Source of the DNA: Planctomycetota bacterium
GTDB taxonomy: Bacteria; Planctomycetota; UBA1135; UBA2386
DNA length: 43,717 bases
Reading direction: 5' to 3'
Assembly (NCBI GenBank): GCA_021776805.1
Contig: JAJFFD010000004.1
Location: 1 to 43,717 of the forward strand
Shown here: positions 43,702-43,717 of the stretch, piece after piece
How positions within the stretch are numbered: the first letter of the stretch is position 1
Layout: each line of letters begins with the position of its first letter
Made by a program: the position numbers and the translations under genes
The notes under the pieces: generated by a model
What the model was told of the DNA's origin: nothing
Seen by the model: the letters and a program-made list of their open reading frames with translations, nothing else
Database searches by the model: none

Positions 43702-43717
43702 TTGCGTCCTCTTCTCG
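43702..43717 (+). CDS. Start of a possible second copy of the preceding gene (3' cut by window)
   Basis: Only TTGCGTCCTCTTCTCG is visible. It is preceded by TAGACT at 43687-43692 with a 9-nt gap, the same layout as the gene at 42821 (TTGCGTGCGCTTGTT). The first residues would be Met-Arg-Pro-Leu-Leu versus Met-Arg-Ala-Leu-Val. Too short to confirm. Confidence 0.3.

Overview
The window reads as about 43.7 kb of chromosomal backbone from an aerobic, Gram-negative, GC-rich (roughly 60%) bacterium. It has a caa3-type oxidase, NADPH-generating transhydrogenase, lipoprotein and periplasmic signal peptides, and housekeeping genes (dnaA, gyrA, fabI, mutY, pyrF). Complete bacillithiol synthesis, split pntA, a DUF5117/5118-type metalloprotease and a degenerate NtrC-like regulator would suit Planctomycetota, Acidobacteriota or a similar phylum. 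I cannot fix the phylum from this sequence. No phage, IS element, CRISPR array, rRNA or tRNA gene was seen.

Layout. Positions 1-3548 hold the end of a cytochrome c oxidase operon (coxB partial, coxA of the YS/A2 type, coxC, coxD). Positions 3.5-7.1 kb hold a SNF2 ATPase and SWIM zinc-finger pair. At 7.2-9.3 kb an NhaD antiporter overlaps a peroxiredoxin-glutaredoxin fusion whose catalytic cysteine codon is an in-frame TGA, very probably selenocysteine. Positions 9.3-16.0 kb on the minus strand carry pntA-pntA2-pntB, then a DNA adenine methyltransferase overlapping a beta-CASP metallo-RNase. Positions 16.2-23.4 kb are a plus-strand run: pyrF, bshC, bshB1, a ParA ATPase, an unknown GHKL-like protein, bshA and a cysteine desulfurase. 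dnaA follows, convergent with a thioredoxin-like protein. Then come a DNA alkyl-transferase, an odd AAA+ regulator, a pseudouridine synthase, a frataxin homologue preceded by a structured RNA and terminator, a MoxR ATPase, a TPR lipoprotein, fabI, mutY, a CinA-like protein, gyrA, a secreted metalloprotease, a two-component system, a YqeY protein and a lipoprotein-like repeat protein. A probable second copy of the last gene starts at the right edge.

The most striking content is redox. The selenocysteine Prx-Grx protein, all three bacillithiol genes, a cysteine desulfurase, transhydrogenase, a TlpA-like protein and frataxin all lie within 30 kb. The genome is compact: many neighbours share ATGA or GTGA stop-start overlaps, convergent genes abut or overlap, and several genes have a TANNNT box 7-9 nt before the start codon, suggesting leaderless mRNAs.
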